NCBI GenBank assembly: GCA_030705675.1
Contig: JAUZPZ010000006.1
Span: 1-32,617, forward strand
Length of the DNA: 32,617 nucleotides
Reading direction: 5' to 3'
Origin: Bacillota bacterium
GTDB lineage: Bacteria > Bacillota > Clostridia > RUG12999
The notes under the pieces were generated by a model. That model saw only the letters and a list, made by a program, of their open reading frames with translations. It was not told where the DNA came from and did not search any database. The translations under genes and the position numbers were made by a program. How positions within the stretch are numbered: position 1 is the stretch's first letter; each line of letters starts with the position of its first letter. This document shows, piece by piece, positions 1 through 10,200 of this stretch.

Positions 1-778
1 CAATTGCAATCTTTCCTTTATGAAGAATCAAACTTATTAAATATGTGCCAAGAGTTGCACCGCATAGAGCCAAAATTGTATTAATCGCTGTTATTTGAAC
101 TTGCTCAGGAGCTACGACAGCACAACAAAAGCTCGGCCAAAAAATCCATAGCACCATTGAACCTAACATCGAAAATCTATCAGAAGTAGCATCACTTTCA
201 ACGTTTAGACTTCTGTGTTTTAAAGCAGTTAATGCAACTGCAAGTCCCAACCCAAAATATGCGCCGAATGTATGTATTATAATAGACCCTGCGGCATCTA
301 CAAAACCTTTAGTGACCACTAATCCGCCATCACAAACAAGCCACTCATTTAGCATATAAAAAGGTACGATTATAGCTCCGATGAGTGCATATTGATATAA
401 CCGTAACCGTCCCAAGACTGCACCCATTGCTATAAGCGCTGCGGCTGCTGCAAATTCTGCATATAAAATCGACTTAATACTATCAGCGGGAATTGCTTCG
501 CTGGATAATACTCCCGTAGAGCGAATAAACATGTATAAAGGCAAAGCAGTTGCAACTATTAAGTATGTACCGGTTATTGCACTAAAGCCATACTTTTTCA
601 CAAACACCATTAAAAATCCAAAACCAACCAACAACATAGCAAGAATACCAATAGAAAAATTATATTGTTGCACCTGTCTTACATTCTCCACACCCAGCGC
701 CCAGCATTGAGAAGCTTGTAATTGCAACATTACAACTACCAAACTAACTAAACCTATTTTCTTTTTCAATTCAATCAT
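1..778 (-). CDS. Rh-type (Rhesus family) ammonium transporter, 3' end truncated by window edge
   Basis: Manual minus-strand translation from ATG at 778: MIELKKKIGLVSLVVVMLQLQASQCWALG...; open to the window edge. Contains multiple TM segments and 'GFVDAAGSIIIHTFGAYFGLGLAVAL', resembling the Rh signature. Not in the ORF track because no stop lies in the window. Confidence 0.82.
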   Translation of the reverse strand, partial: MIELKKKIGLVSLVVVMLQLQASQCWALGVENVRQVQQYNFSIGILAMLLVGFGFLMVFVKKYGFSAITGTYLIVATALPLYMFIRSTGVLSSEAIPADSIKSILYAEFAAAAALIAMGAVLGRLRLYQYALIGAIIVPFYMLNEWLVCDGGLVVTKGFVDAAGSIIIHTFGAYFGLGLAVALTALKHRSLNVESDATSDRFSMLGSMVLWIFWPSFCCAVVAPEQVQITAINTILALCGATLGTYLISLILHKGKIAI

Positions 779-861
779 TCCTTTGCAATTGTTAAATGTA
801 ATATTTAGTACTTTAAGCTGCTCCCCTTTCAAATCTAATTCTCATGGTTAGTTTTTACCCA

Positions 862-1069
862 TTAATATAACTCTTCCTCACCTATTTTAATTAAGATATG
901 TACGTGATTAGACATAAGATATCCGCTTGTTGCCTTATGTCTAATTATACAGTATCTCTAAGAATTTTTGATAGTCTTTTGAATCGTTAAAAATAATCTA
1001 TTGATTTATCCCTCTTAGCATCACATGATAAATTCCTGATGGGCTTTTCTCTCGCATACTTCTCGGTAT
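862..1069 (-). pseudogene. Degenerate Y1 / REP-associated (TnpA_REP, IS200/IS605-like) transposase remnant
   Basis: Minus-strand fragments: (ATA)PRSMREKSPSGIYHVMLRGINQ*IIFNDSKDYQKFLEILYN* and, after a frame change, KATSGYLMSNHVHILIKIGEEELY*. These match the conserved N-terminus and HuH motif (NHVH) of Y1 transposases. In-frame stops and a missing C-terminus including the catalytic Tyr region. Confidence 0.82.
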
Positions 1070-1089
1070 TTATCGTCACCCCGAAAGAG

Positions 1090-1118
1090 ATTATACCATA
1101 ACTACGCTTTGTTGTCAA
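1090..1118 (-). promoter_or_regulatory. Consensus sigma-A-type promoter
   Basis: Minus strand TTGACA (1113-1118), 17-nt spacer, TATAAT (1090-1095); faces the RAYT remnant and the Rh transporter. Confidence 0.7.
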
Positions 1119-1222
1119 CACTAAAAACTCACCCAAATTTTCCGCTACAATTTCTAAGTTGCTTGCGTTGGGACGTCCCCTTGTGCTTTGGGGATTTTCA
1201 TCCCGGCTATTGACAAAGAACC

Positions 1223-1341
1223 TAATAAAAACGACCGTTTTCTATAAAAAAACGGTCGTTTTGGGCGAGGAGAACGAAATAGATGCCTGTTGTTTTATAA
1301 GGCTAAATGTGTAAAAATAGGCACGTCCGCAACAACACCTT
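1223..1341. repeat. 119-bp direct repeat copy A (terminator-bearing element)
   Basis: Same 119-nt sequence as 4126-4244 with 4 mismatches by eye; includes a 14-bp perfect stem (1228-1241/1249-1262). Confidence 0.92.
1228..1262 (-). terminator. Rho-independent terminator-like hairpin in repeat copy A
   Basis: AAAACGACCGTTTT-loop-AAAACGGTCGTTTT; T-rich tract follows on the minus strand. Confidence 0.6.
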
Positions 1342-1382
1342 TTTCGTCCCCAACAACACCCTTTGTGATAAAGTAATCTTCC

Positions 1383-3794
1383 TTAATTCCCTGAAACCTG
1401 CGCCTTCTTCCATGTAAAGAAGGCTTGGTAAGCTAAATCGTTTCGTGTCTTAAACCGGTTTTTCAGCGACTCGGTGCTTTGATTGGTATGAGAATTTACC
1501 ACAGTGTCTAACAGTAGATCCCTGCACTTTATGCTGCTCATGGTATAAACAAGAGCCGCATTTTTCATCTTTTCCTCCAGTTCCTTGGAAAGTGGCATTT
1601 TTTCGCCCTTCGCTTGGGCAAGGAGCATTTCATACTCTGTCGCCGCTAAGCTTTGGATACTGTTCATCCCTGAGAACGCCAGCCATGAGTTGGTTGCTTC
1701 TATAAAGTCCTTTGCGAAAAACTTCAAAACTGCCAGATAAATGGTACCGGACAAGGAAGTGATCTTATCTGCCGAAAAGCCATTAGTAATGATCCATTTG
1801 ATGGATTCCTTGATTGTGTTGTCCAAAGCGGAAGTTTTCATAGCAGAAATGATCTGATCCTTGCTGCTCTCTTTATATTTTTCAATAATTCCCTTTGAAA
1901 GGGAAACGATCAACTCCTTGTCTGCCGATGCATTATTTGTAGCAGAAAGCTGACCGATAAACGCCTCGTAATTTTCCCCTACGATATTATAGGTATCAGC
2001 AATGGTTTTGAGCAAAATCAGTTCGGCAAGGGTATCGTTTGTCGTCGATAGCCCAACTGTCAGGCCAAAATCTGTAAACTCGCCGCCTACATCTTTTATC
2101 AGCTGATTGAGATTTGCGCCGCTGCCCTTTACTTCCTTATACAGCTCAATAATATCGCTGCTAAAAGAGATAAAATTATCTCCGTTTTCCTGAACGGTTT
2201 CAATTGCTTCTAAATTCTTTTGCAGCATGGTTTTTAACTCGTCCTGCGTGGGCACAAGAAGTCGGGTAATGGCATCCTCTATAGCTTCCCGTTTGTTATT
2301 GCTTCCAAAAAGGTCGGCAAAATCGAAGTCGGCGAGATCGGCGCCCGTTTCTACTAATGCCGCGCCAACACTGGTCAGATACACATACTCCCTGTATTCC
2401 TTTTCGTTCATATTCAGATCATCTTTATAGTTATATTCCCATATTTTGTGGCCATCGTCGGCTATGGGGTTTGAAAATACCGTAAAAGCCTTGTTTTTTA
2501 CTAAATTATTTACGTTTAAACGGTAAAAATCACTGGTAATAAAAACCGTCTGGGTATTATCATCCCAATCCACTCCCGCGCTGAAGCCCTCCGCAACAGC
2601 ACGCACAGGAACCAGTGTTCTGCCGTTTACCACCTTGGGCGCCACATCCAGAGTAACCCTTTTGTCGTTGACGCTGATCACAGGGTCACCTACCCGCATA
2701 ATGATTGAGGAATTGCCTTTAACTGCAGTAACTGTTTGTGTACTCTCATTCCAACTAACAACCGCCCCCAACGCTTCAAAGATGGCACGCAGAGGTACAA
2801 GTGTCCGCCCATTGTCCAGCGCAGGCGGCTGGTCGAAGCTGATCTGCCTGCCGTCGATCATAACCCCAATAGACTTTTGTGCAGCGCTGCCTTTGCGCAG
2901 GGTTACATAGTCCGCCAACCTGGTTTCCGCCGGGATACAAACCGACTTATCGCAGTAAAATGTATAAATGCTATTGGCAGGGCTGATAAAAGGATCAATT
3001 GAAGCCTGATATTCATCCTCCGTTACTTCTTTTCCGTCAAAGATAAAGGTGCCTTTGCCAGTTTCATAGGGCTGTTCACTATAAAACAGGATTTCTCCTT
3101 CGGAAAGCTGATCGTTTTCTAGCTTAAATAGCATGGCTCCGCTGGCACCCGTACCCATACCCCCGAAGGTGATAAAACTATTTTTCTCGCCCCATTGATA
3201 AAGGTGGGCGTTTACCGTTCCCAGATCGACACATGCGCCATTTTTATATGTGAATACGTTGTAAAATCCATAAGCAGCCAAAAACAGCTCAGGTGTGCCA
3301 TTTTCATCAACATCGTATAGGGCAAAATTAAAGGAGCTGTTATCATTCTTATAGCCCTTGATCAGCTCAAGGTAGGCATCCTCCCAAGGCTCCTTAGAAG
3401 GTAGGGGGGAATCGGTTTTGCGGAATACCGCACCCGTCTCAACAGTCACAAGCTTATTTTCCGATTCAAAAACCAAATTACCATTTATATCTCTCATGGT
3501 AAAGGAAAAGTCCTTAAAGCCTTCGTTACCTGTAACGATGCAGTCGGCATGGGTGTCATCGGCAGAGTAGCATCCGTTCAAATGATAAAAGCCCTCGTAC
3601 ATATTAATGGTTATAGTAAAGGTGTTGTCTGGATAAAAGGTAATAGCGTTGCCGTCAGCCTCCCATAAAAAGCTCTGCACCTGCTGGTATGTACCGTTAA
3701 AGGCTGTATCTGCAGCTTCTGCCTTTAAAATTGGTATACTGTTGATCATAAGTATATTCAAAGCTAAGATTAAGCACATCCATTGTTTTTTCAT
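1383..3794 (-). CDS. Secreted protein with copper amine oxidase N-terminal-like domains
   Basis: 803-aa ORF with signal peptide (MKKQWMCLILALNILMINSIPILKAEA) and paired 'PPALDNGRTLVPLRAIFEALGAVVSWNESTQTVTAVKG' / 'PKVVNGRTLVPVRAVAEGFSAGVDWDDNTQTVFI' motifs; RBS AAGGAGG upstream. Confidence 0.85.
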   Translation of the reverse strand: MKKQWMCLILALNILMINSIPILKAEAADTAFNGTYQQVQSFLWEADGNAITFYPDNTFTITINMYEGFYHLNGCYSADDTHADCIVTGNEGFKDFSFTMRDINGNLVFESENKLVTVETGAVFRKTDSPLPSKEPWEDAYLELIKGYKNDNSSFNFALYDVDENGTPELFLAAYGFYNVFTYKNGACVDLGTVNAHLYQWGEKNSFITFGGMGTGASGAMLFKLENDQLSEGEILFYSEQPYETGKGTFIFDGKEVTEDEYQASIDPFISPANSIYTFYCDKSVCIPAETRLADYVTLRKGSAAQKSIGVMIDGRQISFDQPPALDNGRTLVPLRAIFEALGAVVSWNESTQTVTAVKGNSSIIMRVGDPVISVNDKRVTLDVAPKVVNGRTLVPVRAVAEGFSAGVDWDDNTQTVFITSDFYRLNVNNLVKNKAFTVFSNPIADDGHKIWEYNYKDDLNMNEKEYREYVYLTSVGAALVETGADLADFDFADLFGSNNKREAIEDAITRLLVPTQDELKTMLQKNLEAIETVQENGDNFISFSSDIIELYKEVKGSGANLNQLIKDVGGEFTDFGLTVGLSTTNDTLAELILLKTIADTYNIVGENYEAFIGQLSATNNASADKELIVSLSKGIIEKYKESSKDQIISAMKTSALDNTIKESIKWIITNGFSADKITSLSGTIYLAVLKFFAKDFIEATNSWLAFSGMNSIQSLAATEYEMLLAQAKGEKMPLSKELEEKMKNAALVYTMSSIKCRDLLLDTVVNSHTNQSTESLKNRFKTRNDLAYQAFFTWKKAQVSGN

Positions 3795-4125
3795 CTTAAT
3801 AACCTCCTTTTAAAATATGTAACCAGTCATAATATCACTTTTTAAATAATAACCTTAATAATTATATCAAATGCACCTTAATTTGTCAATGAGATGGATT
3901 TTCATTCCATAATTTACATATGTCCCATTTTCTTGCATTTCGCCGAAAGGTTTAGAAGGGGGATCGGGGGGTCTAAATTTTACGACACCACTCAATCAAA
4001 ATTGAATTTGGAAACAAAAAAGAGCAGTTTAAAACTGCCCATTTTCTTATCAGATTTTATGGTTATGACATCAACCAAACTGTAAAACAAACCTTCATTG
4101 AATTATAAATATTAGATAATTATTA

Positions 4126-4244
4126 TAATAAAAACGACCGTTTTCTATAAGAAAACGGTCGTTTTGGGCGAGGAGAACGAAATAGATGCCTGTTGTTTTA
4201 TAAGGCTAAATGTGCAAAAATAGGTACGTCCCCAACAACACCTT
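4126..4244. repeat. 119-bp direct repeat copy B (terminator-bearing element)
   Basis: Near-identical to 1223-1341, same orientation, same length. Confidence 0.92.
4131..4165 (-). terminator. Rho-independent terminator-like hairpin in repeat copy B
   Basis: 14-bp perfect stem AAAACGACCGTTTT/AAAACGGTCGTTTT followed on the minus strand by TTTTTATTATAATA. Confidence 0.6.
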
Positions 4245-4251
4245 ACACCAA

Positions 4252-4282
4252 AAGCCCCACAAAAATTTGTGGGGCTTTTTTT
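4252..4282 (-). terminator. Terminator hairpin just after the giant SLH protein gene
   Basis: AAAGCCCCACAAAAATTTGTGGGGCTTTTTTT, nearly symmetric, immediately past the stop of the 4287-12665 CDS. Confidence 0.7.
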
Positions 4283-4286
4283 GATT

Positions 4287-7200
4287 TTATTTTAAATTTT
4301 CAATAATTCTCATGAACACCATTGCTGCCTGTGCTCTTGTCGAATTATCCTGTGGAGCAAAGCTTCCGTCTGCATCTCCTGTTATTATGCCATTATTTGA
4401 TGCCCATACTACTGCACCTTTTGCATAATCGGAAATACTTGCATTATCAGTATAATCTGTTTTGCCTGATACTGATATATCATATCCTTTATACTTAGCA
4501 TATCTGTAAATGATTGCCACCATTTGCTCACGAGTAATATTCTCTTTTGGAGCGAACTGTGTTTCAGATATACCTTTTACAATACCGTTTTCGCTTGCCC
4601 ATGAAACTGCTTTTTCATAGTAGGCCCCGTTTTCAAGGTCATTAAATAATGATGTGTTTGCATTTGGTTCATTTTCTATTCTGTAAAGAACAGTAACAAA
4701 CATCGCCCTTGTTACATCACCGTTTGGCTCAAATGCAGAGGAAGTAGTACCCAACATAAATCCCTTTTCATTTACGAACTTAACCGCCTCATAGAACCAA
4801 TCATTTTCATTCACATCACTAAACGGATTTTTCCACTCTGATGGCTCAATCTTTTTAAATTTTGCAGTAATTGTACCGGCTGATGTTATCTTCTCAAATG
4901 TGTATTCATTCACTTTTCCAATACTTTCGCCGTTTACTAATACATCCTCAATTTCGTAACCTTCATTGGGTATAATCGTAAATGTTTTGCTTTCATCTTT
5001 ATTTACACTAACGGTTTCAGGGCTAATTCTGCCACCATCAGCCTGTGTAACGGTGATTTTATAAGTTGTGATATCAGCACTTCCGCCACCGCCTCCGCCT
5101 GAAGATCTTGGTATAACGCTTAGAGGTGATCCGCTGATAGCGTAATTTGAATTTGTTATTACTGCAACAGAATATGTGCTACCTGGTGTAAAGCTTCCGC
5201 TTAGTATATAAGCTGTGTTATTGCTGCTTGCGGTTGCACTTGCAATGTTAACCGCTGTACCGTCTAATGTAACAACAAAGTTGTCCTTGGTAAGTCCTGA
5301 AATTGCTTTGTCAAGTACTACTGTTATATAACTGCTTCTTGCAGACCCTGCACTTATTGTAACATGGAGTGCTGTAACTGTTAAGTTTGCTAATGTGCCG
5401 TCAGTATAACTGTAATTTATTTCATAATTGCCGCTATTTGCTCCGCTTGCAGTAATTACATCTGCATGCAGTCCTACATTTGTTTCCTTTGTAATACTTG
5501 CATCATAGGTAAATACAGGCTTATTAGTTAGATCTGCCTCTGTTTCGCCATTTACAAAACCAACATATTCATATGCAGGATTTGCATTTTCGTCACCGTA
5601 TTCTCGGCTTGCATCACTTACCTTAATATTAAGCGGTGCTTTTGTTATGGTAAGTTTTCCTTTTGTATCGGAAATTACCAAATCATAGTTTGTGTCATCC
5701 TTTAATGTTTTGCCTTCCTTAACCGCAAGGGTAATCGGATATTCGCCTGCATTTGTTTTTGTGCCTGCAATATCTGCATCGCTTGTTAAGACAAACATAT
5801 TTGAGATTTTTGCAATATAATCTGCATTTAATTCATCATCGCCTATAAGTCCCGTAATGTAATAGCTTGGATTTTCCTGTCCGTAAACCTTGCTTAAATC
5901 GTGTGCCGTTACAGTTGCTGTTGCTTTGTTGATATACATTGTAACTGTTTCCCCACCCGTATAGCTTGGATGATTTATGCTGTATGTTACAGTATATACT
6001 CCTGCTTGTTTAGGCTCTGTAACAGATGAATCAGTTGTTAATGTATAAGTGATGTCAATATTTTTATTTTCTCCCGAAAGTATCGGAACAAAATTTGCAT
6101 CATCTGAAATAAGGGTAATATCCTGTCGCTCGGCATTATACACCTTTACCAAATCAGCAGGTTTTAGCGCAATGGCTTTCTTTGATGCATTAAGCTTAAA
6201 TGTTGCGCTTATTCCACTTTCGTAGTTGGTATCGGTAATTGTTGCCGTAATTGTTGCCTCGCCCATTTTAAATATTTTTACATTACCGTTTTCGTCAACG
6301 CTTGCAACGTTATTGTCACTGCTAACCCATTCTACCTTAGGCTGTGCATTATCATAGTAAGCATGAAGCGTGAAGATGTCGCCCACTGTTACAGAGTTAT
6401 TTGAACCTGTAATGTAGAAGTTTCCGCCATTTGCTCCTGTAATCATAAGTATTCCTGTGTTGTTGTAATCAAATTCATAGTTATCTGCTCTTCCGCCTGA
6501 TACTGTGATTTCATATCCGTCTGTTTTTACAGGTGAAGAAGCGTTTGCAATGGTTGTTGCAAGTGGTTCTAAAAGTAGATCGCTTGCGGTTTCTCCGTAT
6601 TCAAAGCCTGTATAAGCAAGTGTGAATAATGGGTTTGCTTCACCGTATTTACGGTTTTTGTCATCTGCTTTTACCTCAAGTAATTTCTTTTTAATTACAA
6701 ATGACGCACTTGCCGCATAGGTTTCATAATTGTCGCCTGTGTATGTTGCGGTAACAACATAATCTCCTGCTTTTGTTGGCTTTTTGCCATCAAATGTAGA
6801 GTATTTAACTGAAACATTAACTCCGCTTGGTGAATTATCATAGCTTGCATCATTTAACGTTTCACCATAAGTACAACCATCTTGGGTAATCTCAAGACCG
6901 CTCATAGTTGCCTTATTTATTGTAAGGACTGCTCTTGATGAGCCCTTGTAATTTCCTGTTGCGTTAACTACAACATTGTATGTGCCTGCATTTGTTGGAA
7001 GTGCCTGGCTACCGTTATAGGTAACATCATAAGTTACATTTGCTACATCAGGTGTTACAAGGACTTCTGCGGTTCCTTCGTCATAGGTTTTCACTAAATT
7101 GTCAATTACAAATCCTGTTGTTTTTGCTTGGGGTATAAATACAACCTTTGCTGTTTTTTCTGTAAAGTTTGTATCATCTTTTTTAGTTGCTGTGATTGTA

Positions 7201-10200
7201 ACCTTTTCATTTACAGCTCCGTCAATACTTACAAAGCCGTTACTGTCAACTGTAACACTGCTCTTATCTGATGTCCATACAACATTTCCTGTACCGCTTC
7301 CACCGATTGCTTCCAATGTGAATTTATCGGTATATTCGATTGCCCCCGGAAGACCTACGATTGTAATTTGCTCCTGTGATGCCTGAGCAATTACCATAGA
7401 AATATCTTGCTGAGTTGTAGTATAGTTTGCATTGTCGTTTAGTAAAATTTTAACTGTATAATCGCCGGCTTCACTTGGTATATCACTTAGCTGTACGTTA
7501 TCTTTTAAGTACTCAACAGTGTAATCTGAAAATACTCTGCCAAACTCGTCAACGCCTGATATTGCTACCTGCTTTTCATCACCGTCATACTTAAAGGTTG
7601 CCGTTCCAACAGTGAAATTTACATTGACTGGAGTAATATCAGCCGTTTCAGTTGCTGTTTTTGCACTATCTGCAAGCTTATAGTTTCCAGCCTTTACACC
7701 TGTAATGCCATTTGCTGTGAAGGTTACTATTTTGCCTGTGCCGGATAGTTCATCATTAAACATAGCACTTCCTACAACATTTACCTGACCCTTATCTAAA
7801 TCAAAGATTCCGTTTACGTCGGTTACCGTTGCGGTTGCAACATTTGTGCCATCATATTTCTTGCTGTCTGCCGAAATTGTAAAGCCTGTAATATTCGCCC
7901 TGTCAATGTTAACTGTTGTTTGAAGGGTTGTTGTAGAAAGTGTATAAAAATCTTTTTTATCACCTTGTAATGCAATACCGCTTACATATACCATTTTGTC
8001 CGTTCCTGCATCTGCATTTGCCATAGCACCTGTTCCGATGGCAGATATGTCTTCACCCAATCCATTGGAAAGATTGATTTGTACCGCTACATTGTTTGTT
8101 GCATCATATTCCCTGTCTGTTGCAGTTGCAGTTGGTGTAAGCACTCTTTGGTAAACCGTAAATGTTTTTGTTGCGATTTTTGGTGCATAGCCGTCTTTTG
8201 TACTTGTTGCGGTTATTGTAACCGTTCCTGTGCCTGTTGCAACAACATTTCCATCTGTATCAATCGTTGCCGGAGCGTTTAGATTTAGAGAATATGCCAC
8301 TGTACCGCTTGCACCTTGTGTGGTTACCTTGAAGGTATCACCGTAATATACTCTGTCAGGCACACTTTCAATTGAAAATACTTCCTGAACAGCTTCTTTT
8401 ATTACAAGCTTTGCGGTAAATGGTTTTACAGCATAGTTATTTTCAACACTTGGATTTAAAACAACTGTTATTGTATATTCGCCAACATTTTTAACATTTT
8501 CAACGCCATTGTATTTAACCGTGTAATTTGAGCTGTCAAACACTTCGCCATTTGCCATTGCAGAAATATCAACCTTTTGGAAGGTATCATCAAATGTGCG
8601 AGTTGTTGTGCTTGCACAAATTATGCTTACGGTTGCTTTTGATATTTTTGCCGTTGTTGTTCCCATAATGCTTCCACCGTCAAGCACATAATTATCTGCA
8701 TCCCTACCTGTAAGACCTGTGATTTTATAGCTTACATTTGCATTGTCATTTGCATCTGCAGATGCAAATGAGCCTATTACATTTGTGCTTACATCACCAC
8801 TTATGTTTACTGTTGATACAGTTAATGAAGCATCTATATTGCCATTAAATATTTTGTCATTTGCTTTGACATTAAAATCGTTTGCTGTTAGTGTTTTGGG
8901 ATTTACAGTTAGGGTTGCACTTTCATAAATTATACTATATTTATCGGATGTAAGTCCGCTTGGGGTTATTTTGTATTCCCCTACTCTTCCGCCGTTTGTA
9001 TAGTTTGTTGTAAATGTCAGTGTTCCCGAAAAATCATTGGCAGAAAGTCCGTCGCTATATGTTACACTTCCGTTTGATGCATCCCAAGGAGTACCAAATG
9101 TATGCGTTTTATCCTGCGCTGTTATTGTAACTTGTTTTTTTGTAACAACCAAGCTATAACTTGCAAAAACATCTGAGGTTCCGCTAAGAGTTGATGCCGC
9201 CATAATAGTTGTCGAGCCGTCTTTTAAGATTGTTACTTCGCCTGTTGTGCTGTTTACAATTGCTACATTTGTATTAGTGCTTAAATATGTTACTGTGCTT
9301 GCGTTTGCGTTTGTAAGTGTGTTTGTAAATTTATTATCACCTACTAACTTATTTACAATTCCTTCACCAAAGTAAATTGGTTTTTGCTGTGCTGTTTGGG
9401 ATTTTATTGTCATATACCCAACATTATCATAGCTTGAAATGGTCGGCAGTGTTGTATTTGTTACTACAAACTTATTTTTTATTGTGTAATTGGCATTTGT
9501 GCCTGCGAAGTCTATAACATACAGATACTTTGCAGAGGATACTGCTTTTGTAACAGGTGTTGTACTTGTCAAAACATCTTCATTTTCATTTACAAGATAG
9601 TATTTTATACTAAAATCTGATTTAGTAAGCAGTGTACCTGTATTATCTATGCTTATGCCCTTTGCTGTTCCGTCATAAACCTGTTCTTGCCCTGATATTG
9701 TAAAATTCACAGCTTTTTGATTTACTACCTGAGTTAATGGGTCGGACGTTTTTGCATTGTAATTACTATCACCGCCGTACTCTGCTGTAATAGTGTGAGT
9801 TATGGCATCCAAATCGCTCTTTTTAAGTGTTGCAACACCGTTTGAAAGTGCAACTGTTGCCAGTACTGTATTTCCGTTTTTAAAGGTGATATTTCCTGTT
9901 GGTATTGCCCCACTTGTACCTACTTTTGCAGCGGTTGCAGTAAAAGTAACCTCATCTTCGTATATACTTGGATTTTTAGAAAATGTCAAGGTTAAACTTC
10001 CAGCATCTGCTTTGTTTATTGTGTAATTTCCAAGGATTAAATTTAATATGTCCAGATAGTTTGTTGCGTTTGACACATCAATAGTTACGGCATATGTTCC
10101 CGGCACCGTTGGTGGAGTAGTTGATTTTGTATAGCTTGTAGGGCTTACTCCTTCGTAATATGTCGTAATGGTTCCCGTGCCTGTTTTTGGTGTTACAGTT

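Noticed and set aside
820-890. Riboswitch upstream of the Rh transporter (motif-like AGGTGAGG...AAAGGGGAGCAGC)
   Set aside because: AGGTGAGG here is the coding remnant of the RAYT gene (LIKIGEEEL); no complete riboswitch consensus recognised.
3894-4085. 63-aa plus-strand ORF
   Set aside because: Covers an intergenic region with a terminator-like hairpin (AGCAGTTTAAAACTGC); no RBS or domain support.
1223-4244. The two 119-bp repeats as integron attC sites with gene cassettes
   Set aside because: Repeat position after each stop is cassette-like, but no clear RYYYAAC/GTTRRRY core pair is present, the hairpin is terminator-like, genes are far too long for typical cassettes, and no integrase is in the window.
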